Part shown: positions 22,086 through 31,027 of the stretch, piece after piece | How the letters are laid out: each line of letters starts with the position of its first letter | How positions within the stretch are numbered: position 1 is the first letter of the stretch | Assembly (NCBI GenBank): GCA_021396245.1 | Contig: WNYE01000058.1 | Location: 1-64,000, forward strand | Length of the DNA: 64,000 nucleotides | Direction of reading: 5' to 3' | Origin: Sporothrix humicola | Taxonomy: Eukaryota; Ascomycota; Sordariomycetes; Ophiostomatales; Ophiostomataceae | Translations under genes and position numbers: made by a program | Notes under the pieces: generated by a model | What the model was told of the DNA's origin: nothing | What the model saw: only the letters and a program-made list of their open reading frames with translations | Databases searched by the model: none

Positions 22086-23147
22086 ATGGTCGCCCCGCGT
22101 GCACACCTGCCGCTCATCTCGGCGCTGACAACACTGTACAGCCTACTCGTCGACTTGCGACATGTTCCGGCAAACAAGCTCCTGAGGCCGTCACCAGAGT
22201 TTGGTGGGAAACACCCCCCGCACAGCATCAACGCCGCCGCGGCTCGGGCGCACGGGTTCAGCGACGCGGCCGTCGACCTGGCATACCGCATCCCGTACCT
22301 GACGGACGACTATGTGTACATTTTCATGGAGACGCAAGCAGTGTCTTATTTGAGAGGGAGTGTGGCCACAGCCCTTGAGGAGGATCCGGCAGCAGACTTG
22401 AGTGGACTTGAAGAGGTGGACGACCCCCTCGGCGAGGGCATGGACGGCTGGGACTATGCGCGCGACCCGACCTACCAAGAACGGACGGACTTGTGGGATG
22501 GCCGGGACGTTTTGGTGTTGACCAAGGGCCATGTCTACGGAACAGAGCTGGTGTACGATCTGGAGGCCCAGACAATAACCGAGTGGTATCACTTCCGCGT
22601 CGAGCACGACGACTTTGGGGCGGTGCCGGCGTACAGCATGACGGACCGGGACAATCCTTTGTATGTGTGGATCCGAAACTTGCTGTCGCTGCGCAATCTG
22701 GCGCTCGAAAACCACATTGTGCCGCCACTGGAGTGGCCAGACCCGGAGCTGGCCCACCCATGGCACAAGCTGCCGGCGGTGCAAAAATGGGAATGGAAGG
22801 AGATGGTGCGCGACTATGAAGCCAAGCGGGCCTTGGCGGGTGTCTACTTGGAGTTTGGATGGGACGCGCGAGTTCTGGACGACGACGCCTTTCCGCAAGA
22901 CGATGAGTCTCGAGAAGCCGAGGGCCCGATCTGGGAACAACTGGAACGGGCACGGCAGTGGGCCACACAGCACTTTCGGGGCGACGAGTTCGAGGCGTAC
23001 CGGGCAACGTGGCTGGAAGAGATGCATGCTCGACGGGAGCGAGAACGAGCTAAATCGAAAGCCTTGTTTGAGGCGACACAAGGGGACGACAACAACGGTA
23101 ACGGGGACTATGACAACGAGCACCAAGACGAGCATGACGAATTATGA
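22086..23147 (+). CDS. Conserved-looking fungal protein of unknown function
   Basis: I do not recognise this family. The frame from the ATG at 22086 gives 353 residues. The codon use and composition look coding: mixed polar and aromatic residues, Trp/Tyr-rich blocks such as YHFRVEHDDFGAVPAYSMTDRDNPLYVWIRNLL and PLEWPDPELAHPWHKLPAVQKWEW, no low complexity until the acidic Asp/Asn/Glu tail. The first 25 residues are weakly hydrophobic (LPLISALTTLYSLLVDL) and could be an N-terminal anchor. No catalytic motif is obvious. An in-frame ATG at 21831 would add 85 residues, partly repeat-derived, so I prefer 22086. It converges on the permease gene with 105 bp between stops. Confidence 0.75.
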   Translation: MVAPRAHLPLISALTTLYSLLVDLRHVPANKLLRPSPEFGGKHPPHSINAAAARAHGFSDAAVDLAYRIPYLTDDYVYIFMETQAVSYLRGSVATALEEDPAADLSGLEEVDDPLGEGMDGWDYARDPTYQERTDLWDGRDVLVLTKGHVYGTELVYDLEAQTITEWYHFRVEHDDFGAVPAYSMTDRDNPLYVWIRNLLSLRNLALENHIVPPLEWPDPELAHPWHKLPAVQKWEWKEMVRDYEAKRALAGVYLEFGWDARVLDDDAFPQDDESREAEGPIWEQLERARQWATQHFRGDEFEAYRATWLEEMHARRERERAKSKALFEATQGDDNNGNGDYDNEHQDEHDEL

Positions 23148-23252
23148 ACAGCATTAGATGAATTATTTGAACGACAATCTATAAAATTTAGAAGGGCAAA
23201 TTGCCACAAGGACATACAAGACAGAATGGAAGACAACTGACAACACCACACC

Positions 23253-24797
23253 CTACAACCGCCCACGGATCTTGATCTCGAGCATGCGGACGGGCGGGTA
23301 GACGAGGGCAGCGACAATGACGGCAAACTCGAAACCCAAGTCGCCGACCTTGGCAGCAATGGGACCGGTGTACCAGTCCTGGCTCATGGACGGGGCAATC
23401 AGGGCCCAGGGCACGAGAACACCAACGAGAGCACTGAGACCGGTCGGCAGCTTGCGGCCGTCGTCCCAGATGGCCGGGTCAAACGAGGCCGGGTCGCCCT
23501 TGCGGAAGTAGAGGAACTCGATGAGGAAGCAGGTGATGGACGAACCGGCATAGTAGCCGATGATGGACAGGAAAGTGATAATGGCACCGATAATGTCCTC
23601 GGCGGCCTTGTGGGCGACACCAATGATGGTGCCGGTGGCGACGACGGCGAGGACAACACGGGGAACACGGCGCAGCCAGGGCAGGATGCACATGATGTTG
23701 AACGACACGGTGTAGATGTCACGGGCGCACGTGGCGAGGACCGACATGCCGAGCAGCACCAGAATAAACCGACCAAAGTCGCCGAGGCGCGTGATCAGGA
23801 TCTCGCCGAGGACGCCGCCCGTGCCGCCGGCCTCGTAGGCGGCCTGCCACGCAGGGATCTGGGGCATGGCGCCACCAATGGCCGCGCCCAGGACCATGAG
23901 GAGAGAAAAGGGGCCGGCGACGCCAAACAGACAGTACACAGCCAAGCGCCAGCGGGGCGCCGAGGGGGTCATGTAGCAGGCATAGTCGCTGGCGACGTTG
24001 GCCCACGTCACCATGTTGCCGGCCAGCAGGGCCACAATGCCCAGGTAGCCCTGCGAGGAGTGTGTCGTGACGGACTGTGGCGTCTGCTGCCACAGCTGGT
24101 CGCCGGCGGCGCCGACGAGCACGATCAGGGCAAACAGCGTCGGGATCCAGGCCCAGCGCGTAAACATGTGCAGGACACGGTAGCCCATGCAGCTCAGGAC
24201 CATGGCGAGCACCATGATGATGGCAATGGCGCCGTCGACCGACAGGGTGCCTTTGCGCACGACGGCCAGGCACTCGGCGCCATTCACAGAACCCGTGACG
24301 GCGAAACCGCCGACTGTCAGGGTCACAACAATCGTCGTCAAAATGTTGATGTACTTGCCAAAGCAGTAGCGCGACTGGATCATCTGGCGCATGCCGGTCA
24401 GGGGGCCGAGCGTGATAATGTATGCGGCTGGCAGGCCAAAGAAGAACTGCAAGAACACAGTCATCAGGGCCGCATCGCGCAGCGACAGGCCGTATCCAAT
24501 CGTGGTGACGGCGCCAATGCCGACTGGCAACAGACTCGTCATGGACGTGCCAAAGATGGTAAACACGTTCAAGTACTGCGTGTCGGTGCGCTTCTCGACG
24601 GGCACGGGCTCGACGCCGCGCATCTCAAACCCAGCGCTCGACAGCTTCTGCCAAAAGGACTGGCCGACGGTGGGCACGTGGAAGTCGTCGTGGCTCTCTC
24701 CGGCCGAGACGCCCTTGTACTCCTGGGACGAGCCGACGTCGACATCGGACCCGGCGGCCGGCGTGATGGCCATGCCCTTTTCTGGGTCGACAGACAT
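23253..24797 (-). CDS. NCS1-family nucleobase/cytosine-purine permease (Fcy-like)
   Basis: 514 residues in one exon from the ATG at 24797. An upstream in-frame ATG adds a hydrophobic leader of about 45 residues with poor composition, which I treat as 5' UTR. About 12 membrane segments are visible. Family signatures: a cytosolic N-terminus with GVEPVPVEKRT, then FTIFGTSMTSLLPVGIGAV, GLPAAYIITLGPLTGMRQMIQSRYCFG, TWANVASDYACYMTP and SIIGYYAGSSITCFLIEFLYFR. NCS1 proteins are proton or sodium symporters for cytosine, purines, uracil, allantoin, hydantoins or vitamers such as pyridoxine. The Fcy-type loop motifs point to the fungal cytosine/purine branch; the real substrate is open. It is the left-most gene of the proposed catabolic cluster, and a CCGGCCGG palindrome lies 887 bp upstream. 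Confidence 0.9.
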   Translation of the reverse strand: MSVDPEKGMAITPAAGSDVDVGSSQEYKGVSAGESHDDFHVPTVGQSFWQKLSSAGFEMRGVEPVPVEKRTDTQYLNVFTIFGTSMTSLLPVGIGAVTTIGYGLSLRDAALMTVFLQFFFGLPAAYIITLGPLTGMRQMIQSRYCFGKYINILTTIVVTLTVGGFAVTGSVNGAECLAVVRKGTLSVDGAIAIIMVLAMVLSCMGYRVLHMFTRWAWIPTLFALIVLVGAAGDQLWQQTPQSVTTHSSQGYLGIVALLAGNMVTWANVASDYACYMTPSAPRWRLAVYCLFGVAGPFSLLMVLGAAIGGAMPQIPAWQAAYEAGGTGGVLGEILITRLGDFGRFILVLLGMSVLATCARDIYTVSFNIMCILPWLRRVPRVVLAVVATGTIIGVAHKAAEDIIGAIITFLSIIGYYAGSSITCFLIEFLYFRKGDPASFDPAIWDDGRKLPTGLSALVGVLVPWALIAPSMSQDWYTGPIAAKVGDLGFEFAVIVAALVYPPVRMLEIKIRGRL

Positions 24798-25892
24798 TGT
24801 GTGGTGGGTGGGTTGAGAAAGGGGTGTGAAAACACAGAGTAAACAAATGTGTAAGTGAAGAGGGCGGATGAAGTAAATAAAAGAAAGAATAAGAGAGAGT
24901 AAAAGAAAAGAAGAAGACGAAGATGGTGTCAACCGTTGATTGTTATTGTCAACTCAACTGTTGGTTGATCTTCTTTCTCTCCTTTTCTCTCCTGATCAAA
25001 AACGAACAAGGGGTCGCATGCTTATATCTCGTCGCTGGGGAGTATTGGCATTGCAGAGACAGAGTATCAACGGAAGGCAAGTGCACGTCCGAAAGATGTT
25101 ACAGAGCATGGACTATGGAGTGCACAATCACAATCACAGCCTACACAATACAGAGCACGGATACAGGCTGGCTGTTTCGAAATCCATTATCTCTAGGGCT
25201 GGCCAGGCCTTGCCCAGGCCTGGCTTGTCTTCGATTAGGCTGTCCTCGTCTGGCTCTTGCAAAAGGGCATTTCACAAAGTGGGGTCCCCCAAAAGACACC
25301 ATTCTGGCATAGATATCACAGTGGCTTGCAGAAACAATTACCAGTCTGGCACTCTGGCACTCTTCTTCCTTGTGTCTGGCGTTCCATTGTAATATTGACT
25401 TGGCAAGCTGGCGGTCCGGCCCTTTCTTCCTCTTGTCTGTTCTCACTTTTCCCTCCAGCCACTCAGAGATAATGAAATTGACAAGAAAGTGACAAGACGC
25501 CAAAAAAGACAAAGTGCCCGAAAGTGACAAGGACAAAAGCCGGTACGGTTGGGGGGCAGACGCAACGTCAAGTCGGGGAAAGTGCAGAGTTGCACTCCGT
25601 CTTCCGCACGAAACCCTATCATGCAGGCTAAGAGTAATGGCTAGGGTATGAGTAGTACAAGGGAGTAAAAAACAGTGCCAATCCCGGCCGGCCTTCTTTT
25701 CTTCCTTTCATTGTCGTTGTCCTCCATCGTTCCTTCCTTGTCCTTCTTCACTGTCTTTATCTATGGACCCGCTTTTCCTTTCATTTTTGTGGGTCCGTCC
25801 AATACAGCATCCATCCACTGATAGGCAGCGGCATCCACTGACCCTGACAGCGCTAATTCGGCATTTCCCGCTGTCACTCTCACAAGAATTTC
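24798..25892. promoter_or_regulatory. Upstream region of the permease gene
   Basis: About 1.1 kb between the permease start and the stop of the first isochorismatase-fold gene, both on the minus strand. It holds the permease promoter and the 3' end of its neighbour. Contents: repeated CAGGCCTGG/CTGGCC words at 25200-25260, an ACTCCGT word at 25594, and CCGGCCGG at 25684. A few GATA-type hexamers occur at the rate expected by chance. Confidence 0.5.
25684..25691. promoter_or_regulatory. CCGGCCGG palindrome, candidate cluster regulator site 1
   Basis: An 8-bp palindrome with inverted CGG half-sites, in the context CCCGGCCGGCC, upstream of the permease. Zn2Cys6 proteins commonly bind paired CGG triplets. 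By eye, all four intergenic copies in the window lie inside the cluster. Binding is inference. Confidence 0.45.
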
Positions 25893-26594
25893 CTATTTGG
25901 GAAGTATCGATGTCGACGTCCCCGTCTTCTCCATTTCCCTCGTGGCCTCCTCCTCACTAACAACATCCGCAAACGAGGCATCCATGTCAAACAGGTTCTG
26001 CTGCTGGATCAGGGGCGACCGGTCCCCGCACGCCGCGCCGACCACCTTGACGACAAAACCGCTGCAGGCGGCGTCGAGCGCCGTCGCGCGGACACAGCCG
26101 CTCGTGCTGACGCCGCCGAGGATGAGTGTGTCAACCCCTAGGAGACGGAGATCGGTGGCCAGTGTTGTGCCAAAGAACGCGGACGGGTTGCGCTTGAGGA
26201 CGACAATGTCGTCTGCAGCCGGTGTCAGTAGGTCGGTGTGGTGCGGCGGCGGCGCATCCAGTCCTCTGGTGTCGCCGTCCTGCCAGGCCTGGATCGTTTT
26301 TGTCTTTTTTGCCTGGACGGCTCCGTCGACAAGAGTGGGGTGGTTGTACCGGACCTGGGCCCAGACGACGGGAATGCCGGCAGAGCGGGCGGCGACGACC
26401 AGTCGGGCCATGACGTCGACGCTGGCCCGTCCTTCGGGGTTGTGCGACAGATCCAAAGGAGACCCCTCTTTCCAGTAGGCGGCGCAGACATCGATGAGCA
26501 GCAGGGCCGGACGGGCGCCCCAGTCGAGGCGGGCGCCGAAGCCGGCCGTGTGGTAGGCGTCGTAGCGGGGGTGGGTATCCAAAGCGAGTGACAT
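25893..26594 (-). CDS. Isochorismatase-fold amidohydrolase (N-carbamoylsarcosine/maleamate amidase-like)
   Basis: 233 residues, single exon. The family triad is complete: Asp35 in ALLLIDVC, Lys134 in VLKRNPSAFFGT and the nucleophile Cys167 in VSTSGCVRATA. The FFGT..L..LGVDTL and STSGCVRAT blocks match bacterial N-carbamoylsarcosine amidases and maleamate amidases more than plant-type nicotinamidases; this is from memory of family patterns. Such enzymes hydrolyse amide or carbamoyl C-N bonds and release ammonia. True isochorismatase activity is possible but less likely. It is divergent from the MFS transporter (423 bp), sharing a promoter region with a CCGGCCGG palindrome, and is paralogous to the gene at 31028. 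Confidence 0.88.
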   Translation of the reverse strand: MSLALDTHPRYDAYHTAGFGARLDWGARPALLLIDVCAAYWKEGSPLDLSHNPEGRASVDVMARLVVAARSAGIPVVWAQVRYNHPTLVDGAVQAKKTKTIQAWQDGDTRGLDAPPPHHTDLLTPAADDIVVLKRNPSAFFGTTLATDLRLLGVDTLILGGVSTSGCVRATALDAACSGFVVKVVGAACGDRSPLIQQQNLFDMDASFADVVSEEEATREMEKTGTSTSILPK

Positions 26595-26770
26595 TGTGAG
26601 GGCGAGTGTGGTAAAAGAAGGTATGAGTTAACGGTAGAGACAGAGCCAAAATGAACTCTCAAAAGACTGTAGGAAGGCATTCTATTATCCGTAGGGGTGT
26701 TGTAAATAAAACTAGAGAGATTCCAGCGGTGCAGCTGTTAGTCAAGCGCACTTGCAAGTGTGTTTGCCGC

Positions 26771-26778
26771 CCGGCCGG
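26771..26778. promoter_or_regulatory. CCGGCCGG palindrome, candidate cluster regulator site 2
   Basis: Context is GCCCGGCCGGCG. It lies 176 bp upstream of the hydrolase start and 240 bp upstream of the MFS start, a fitting place to control both. Confidence 0.5.
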
Positions 26779-26855
26779 CGTGTTAGTCGAGAGCTCTCTT
26801 TGCCCATTTTGCCCATCCTACCAGAGGAGCTCCTCCAGTCTGCTCCTCCTGGACA

Positions 26856-26868
26856 TCCGACGGTCGGA
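26856..26868. promoter_or_regulatory. TCCGAC-G-GTCGGA palindrome upstream of the MFS gene
   Basis: A perfect 6-bp inverted repeat around one base, 150 bp before the MFS start. The CCG/CGG half-sites would suit a Zn2Cys6 dimer, with different spacing from CCGGCCGG. It could be chance. Confidence 0.35.
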
Positions 26869-27017
26869 CCAAGTCACGTTTGTTGATTTTTTTTTCAGTA
26901 TGTTAGTGTTTTGTTTTGTTTAAGCTTCATGATATTTACTTTTATATTTACTTATAGTGACCACAATATGTCAATAAACAGTCTACTTTCAACCACCATC
27001 ACTCTCCAACCGCCACG

Positions 27018-28700
27018 ATGAAGGAACCGACAATCCACGACCAGACCAACCTTTTGCCCAAGAACCGACTGCTGGTCGTCTTCCCAGCCCTGGCCTGCGC
27101 TCTGCTGATTACCTACATTGACCAGCAGAGCATCGGTGTTGTCCTACCCACAATCGGCCGGGACCTCAACAGCGCATCCACGATCGTCTGGGCCGGCACA
27201 TCCTCCCTCATTGCCAACACAGCTTTCCAGGTGTTATACGGGAGACTATCGGACATTTTGGGCAGAAAGTATCTTCTGTTAGGCTGCCTCGGGCTGCTCG
27301 CCCTCGGCGATCTACTTTGCGGCTTTGCCAAAACGGGCACGCAGCTGTACGCGTTCCGCGGTCTGTCGGGCGTGGCCAATGGCGGCATCATGGCGCTGGT
27401 CATGATGATCGTGTCGGATGTGACCACGTTGGAGCAGAGAGGAAAGTACCAAGGCATTCTGGGGTCTTGTGTCGGGCTGGGCAACACGATCGGCCCGTTT
27501 GTGGCGGCCGGATTTGCGCGGAGCCGGGCGACATGGCGGGCGACCTTTTACTTTATCAGCCCGCTGGCTGTCGCCGTGGCCACCCTTTTGTTCTTCTTGC
27601 TGCCCGCCCAGAAGATCCCCGACGAGCCGTGGCGCACAAAGCTGGGCAAGGTCGACTATGTCGGCATTTTGCTGAGCGCAGCCGGCACGATTATCCTGCT
27701 CATCCCCATCTCCGGGCTCGGGACACAATTCTCACCACAAAGCGCCATGGTGATTTCCATGCTCACCGTCGGTGCTACCCTCCTCCTCCTCTTTCTCGTC
27801 AACGAATGGAAGTGGGCCCGGCTGCCCATGTTCCCGCTGCGCCTCTTCCGCAACAAAGCCCTGGCCGCCATGCTCGTCCAGAACTTCTTGATCGGTATTG
27901 TGTTTTACAGTCTGCTGTACTACCTGCCCATCTACTTCCAGACCGCCCGGCAGTACGGCGTGCTCGTGTCGGCCGCTTTGGTCCTGCCGATTGTCATCCC
28001 GCAGGCCGTGGCGTCCGCCGCCTCGGGGCAGTACATTTCGAGGGTCGGCCGTTATGGGGAGGTCATTTGGCTGGGCTACGCCCTGTGGACAGTCGGTGCG
28101 GCTCTTCAAGTCCTTTTCGGTGCCCTCTCTCACTTTCCCATCGGCGCCGCCGCCGTTATTTTAGGCATTCAGGGCCTCGGCGTCGGCCTCGTCTTCCAGC
28201 CTACCCTGGTCGCCGCGCAGGCCCACAGCCCCAAACAAGATAGGGCCGTCGTCATCAGCGCCCGCAACTTTATCCGCGCCCTCGGCGGGTCGGCCGGCTT
28301 GGCGGTAGCGTCGGCCGTTTTTTCAAATACGTTGCTGTCAAGTCTACCAGCTGACTTGCCTGCCAGCGTCCGCACGAGCATTGCCGATGCCATCTTTGCC
28401 GTCCCGGACTTGACGACAGTTAGTGATCCCTCCATAAAGCAAGGCGTCCTCGACGCGTACTCGCACGCGTTCCGCAACATTTGCATCCTGTGGGCGGCGG
28501 CCATGGGCACGTGTCTGGCCCTGATGGTCTTTATCAAGGACAAGGGGCTGGCCAGAAATGCCGAGAAGAAGACGGAGGAAGAAGTGGTGGCAGCAGTGCC
28601 AGTGATTGAAGGTGAGACGTCGTCGACAGAAGCTGAAGAGTCAACCGAGGGACCGGTCCCAGTCACAGTTGACGTTGAAAAGGCAGGTGAAAAGGTGTAG
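27018..28700 (+). CDS. MFS transporter, DHA (drug:H+ antiporter) type
   Basis: 560 residues, one exon. About 13-14 hydrophobic segments are visible, beginning LLVVFPALACALLITYIDQQSIGVVLP. The loop 2-3 signature GRLSDILGRKYLLLG is present, and the motif FARSRATWRATFY and the LGGSAGLAV block near 420 fit DHA14-type exporters and related anion carriers. The C-terminal tail of about 50 residues is acidic and Glu/Val-rich. Within the cluster it could import the substrate or export a toxic intermediate; the sequence does not decide. Start chosen at the first ATG after a CACCATCACTC..CCGCCACG leader. Confidence 0.9.
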   Translation: MKEPTIHDQTNLLPKNRLLVVFPALACALLITYIDQQSIGVVLPTIGRDLNSASTIVWAGTSSLIANTAFQVLYGRLSDILGRKYLLLGCLGLLALGDLLCGFAKTGTQLYAFRGLSGVANGGIMALVMMIVSDVTTLEQRGKYQGILGSCVGLGNTIGPFVAAGFARSRATWRATFYFISPLAVAVATLLFFLLPAQKIPDEPWRTKLGKVDYVGILLSAAGTIILLIPISGLGTQFSPQSAMVISMLTVGATLLLLFLVNEWKWARLPMFPLRLFRNKALAAMLVQNFLIGIVFYSLLYYLPIYFQTARQYGVLVSAALVLPIVIPQAVASAASGQYISRVGRYGEVIWLGYALWTVGAALQVLFGALSHFPIGAAAVILGIQGLGVGLVFQPTLVAAQAHSPKQDRAVVISARNFIRALGGSAGLAVASAVFSNTLLSSLPADLPASVRTSIADAIFAVPDLTTVSDPSIKQGVLDAYSHAFRNICILWAAAMGTCLALMVFIKDKGLARNAEKKTEEEVVAAVPVIEGETSSTEAEESTEGPVPVTVDVEKAGEKV

Positions 28701-29143
28701 AGGGAAGTGCATTATCATAGAACCCGGATACCAGATAGAAAAAAGCATCATGGAAGGCGTAAAGAGGGCGTCATTGGATTACTATTTCAACAAACATGAC
28801 AATAATTGCCTACAAATTCAAATTCAAATTCAAATAATAACATTAAACGGGTCTTTACCTTTGTTTTTCATCCTATTTTTGAATATCATGTTTCATTTCA
28901 TTATTTGAAATTCAAACAAGATGCGGTGTCTGTACTACGTACGATGTACTTTGTAGCGACTTCCTTATCGGCTATCGTTGCCGGCCCAAAAGAACCGGCA
29001 AGTCAAGTATCGTGGGGCTCTTCTCAACTTTAACGTCATCTAGAGAAGTCCTTCTTTAATAACTGATTTTCTTTCCTTTTGCTCTCTTTCTTTTTTTTTT
29101 TCATTTTCATTCTTTACAACTCAACATCACGTCGTCTTCCAAA
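28701..29143. promoter_or_regulatory. Upstream region of the alpha/beta hydrolase gene
   Basis: 443 bp. The first part is AT-rich, with a CAAATTCAAATTCAAATTCAAAT microsatellite near 28812 (6-bp unit). A perfect 7-bp inverted repeat with CCGG cores (28978-29001) lies 143 bp before the start codon. A TTTTTTTTTTTC run and CAACATCACG leader follow. Confidence 0.5.
28978..29001. promoter_or_regulatory. TTGCCGG-N10-CCGGCAA inverted repeat, candidate operator
   Basis: Arms at 28978-28984 and 28995-29001 are exact reverse complements. The inner word GCCGGCCCAAA (28980-28990) occurs again exactly at 30580-30590, next to the CCGGCCGG element upstream of the second isochorismatase-fold gene. Both copies lie in promoters of cluster genes. 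Confidence 0.5.
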
Positions 29144-30291
29144 ATGGCACCAACTATCTACCAGGCCCTTCACCCCTCCATCCGCGATCAGCTCGACCCC
29201 GAGTACGTCGCCTTCCACGATGCCGTCCTCCAATATTGTCCACGGTCCGAAACGGTGCCTTTTGATCCGGTAACGTCGAGAGCAGCCAAGTCGCCGCTTG
29301 CCCAAGGCGGACAGAAAGTTGTCGAGGTCGGCCGGGTCGAGGACCGCACAATCTTTGACGGAAAGACTGGCAAAGCCAGTGACGACATTACAGCCCGCAT
29401 CTTTACACCAGACGGCGACGCACCTTCCTCCGGCTGGCCGTGTCTGGTGTGGTACCACGGCGGCGGGTGGGTGATGGGCGGGCTCGGGAGCGAGAATGGG
29501 TTTCTGAGCCACGTGTGTAAATGTGAGTGACGGCACCCCTAAGAAAAGACTACAACATCACCCTAACACTGATAGACACCCGCACTCTCGTCATCTCGGT
29601 CAACTACCGGCACGCTCCTGAACACGTCTACCCTGCCGCCGCCGACGATGCCTTTTACGGGTACAAATGGGTGACTGCAGAAGAGCAACTGAAGGAGTTG
29701 AATATTGACCCCCATCGGATTGCCATTGGCGGATTGTCGGCCGGCGGCGGACTGGCGGCGATTACGGGACTCAAGATTGCAGAGGCAAACTCGAACAACA
29801 ACAGTCTATCCTCACCCCTCCTGCAAGTCCTCATCTGCCCCGTCATTGACAGTACCGTCACTGTCGACACGGACCCGGCCGAGAGGGCAGGCTGGAATAC
29901 GTCACGACACTCGCCCTGGCTTACACCAACACGCATGCAGTGGTATAGGGACCAGTATTTTGGATCGTCACCAACCACCACGTCTTCCTGGGATGCCTCG
30001 CCGTGCTATGCTCCTTCGGAGCTGCTCACCAAAAGTCCACCCACATTCCTCGGAATTGCCGGTTGTGACTTGCTGGCCCCCGAGGCCGAAGCTTACGGCG
30101 CCCAGTTGACAAAAGCTGGCGTTTCTGTCGACGCCAAGACCTACGCCGGCGGTACACACTCTGTGCTGGTCCTCGCAGGAATCCACCAGCTGGGCAAGAG
30201 ACTGGTGCATGATGCGTGCAAAGCACTGGCCGGAGCCCTGGGAACGGCCTACGATCAAGAGACGTCGCCAGTCCTGTCACAGGATGCTTGA
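29144..30291 (+). CDS. Alpha/beta hydrolase of the hormone-sensitive-lipase (HGGG) family
   Basis: Two exons, 29144-29522 and 29576-30291 (GTGAGT donor, CTAACACTGATAG acceptor), restore one frame of 364 residues. The oxyanion motif HGGG is at 105-108 (WYHGGGWVMGG), the nucleophile Ser181 is in GGLSAGG, Asp291 in AGCDLLAPEAEAYG and His321 in GGTHSV, so the triad is complete. This family cleaves short-chain esters and sometimes amides or lactones in the cytosol. The N-terminal 90 residues form the usual cap. No signal peptide is seen. In the cluster it may deacylate or open a pathway intermediate. Without the intron the frame breaks, so the splice is well supported. Confidence 0.88.
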
Positions 30292-31027
30292 TGATGCAAA
30301 ACAAAATTAGACAAATAGACAGAAATAGATTAATACAAAACAAGATCAAAAGGCCACAGAGTTGACTAGCAAATCATCTCTCACGCTTTATCAATGACCA
30401 CGAAGATATCAAGAGAAGTAAACTGACAAGATATCTCGAGATGTGCTGGCCGGGAATAACATCGCTGAGGAAGTGCGTAGGCGGATGCGATAACGCTAAA
30501 CAGTCCCCTGAAGGTTAGCGTAGTTAGCGGCCCCAAGTGCCAATAAATCGGCCACGCTTGTCCGACGCCTGAAATGCCGGCCGGCCCAAAGAAGTCCACT
30601 ATTGGAATCTTGAAATGCCGGAACAGGGTCCCCTACCTCCACAAGATTACCATTATCGAATGGATACAACCGGGAGCAGAGGCCGGGGTAGTACGACGTA
30701 TGGAGCAATGCTCTGTACGTCGTAATCCGTAATGTGACAAGAGCGATACGAACAATTGCGACAGAAAGAGAACCGTGGTTTGGCATCTGCATGTCTGGTT
30801 TTGACTGCTGTTGTTGGCAACTCGTAAAGTACGTGGGGGTTCTGTCACTTACACGGTTACAGGGCATTCAGCACCCTTGCAGGCAGTTGCAGCGAATTAC
30901 AGGCTGTGTCGCCAGCATCGACTTACACAACCACCATCACGACTTGCATGCACATGACATGTTGACATTCATCGTCCTGTAATATTATTAAAAGTATTTC
31001 GTCCATCAACAGTATCACACGCCCTCA
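30292..31027. promoter_or_regulatory. Upstream region of the second isochorismatase-fold gene
   Basis: 736 bp. It contains GAAGATATCAAG at 30402-30413 (also found at 36925-36936), the 18-bp word at 30569-30586 including CCGGCCGG, a partial copy TGAAATGCCGG at 30611-30621, and AT-rich DNA (TAATATTATTAAAAG) 35-50 bases before the start codon. Confidence 0.5.
30569..30586 (+). promoter_or_regulatory. 18-bp cluster element, copy A, with CCGGCCGG
   Basis: The 18-bp word CTGAAATGCCGGCCGGCC occurs here and, inverted, at 37341-37358 between the dioxygenase and P450 genes. CCGGCCGG itself is 30577-30584. The same site overlaps GCCGGCCCAAA (30580-30590), shared with the hydrolase promoter at 28980. 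It therefore joins the words of two other cluster promoters. Confidence 0.55.

Larger units (their letters stand above)
26595..27017. promoter_or_regulatory. Divergent promoter of the hydrolase and MFS genes
   Basis: 423 bp shared by two cluster genes. It contains CCGGCCGG at 26771-26778 and a 6-1-6 palindrome TCCGAC-G-GTCGGA at 26856-26868, both with CGG/CCG half-sites. A T-rich stretch (26884-26925) and an AT-rich segment follow before the MFS start codon. Confidence 0.5.

Noticed and set aside
23610..24842. 410-codon open frame on the plus strand
   Set aside because: Antisense of the NCS1 permease; His/Gly/Arg-rich with no motif.
24798..24932. Upstream ATG extending the permease by 45 residues
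   Set aside because: The extension is a Ser run plus a hydrophobic stretch, unlike NCS1 N-termini, which are cytosolic and polar; the ATG at 24797 is preferred.
24798..25892. GATA-type nitrogen-regulator sites (25467, 25616, 25757, 25819) upstream of the permease
   Set aside because: Four HGATAR hexamers in 1.1 kb is about what chance gives, so no claim of AreA control.
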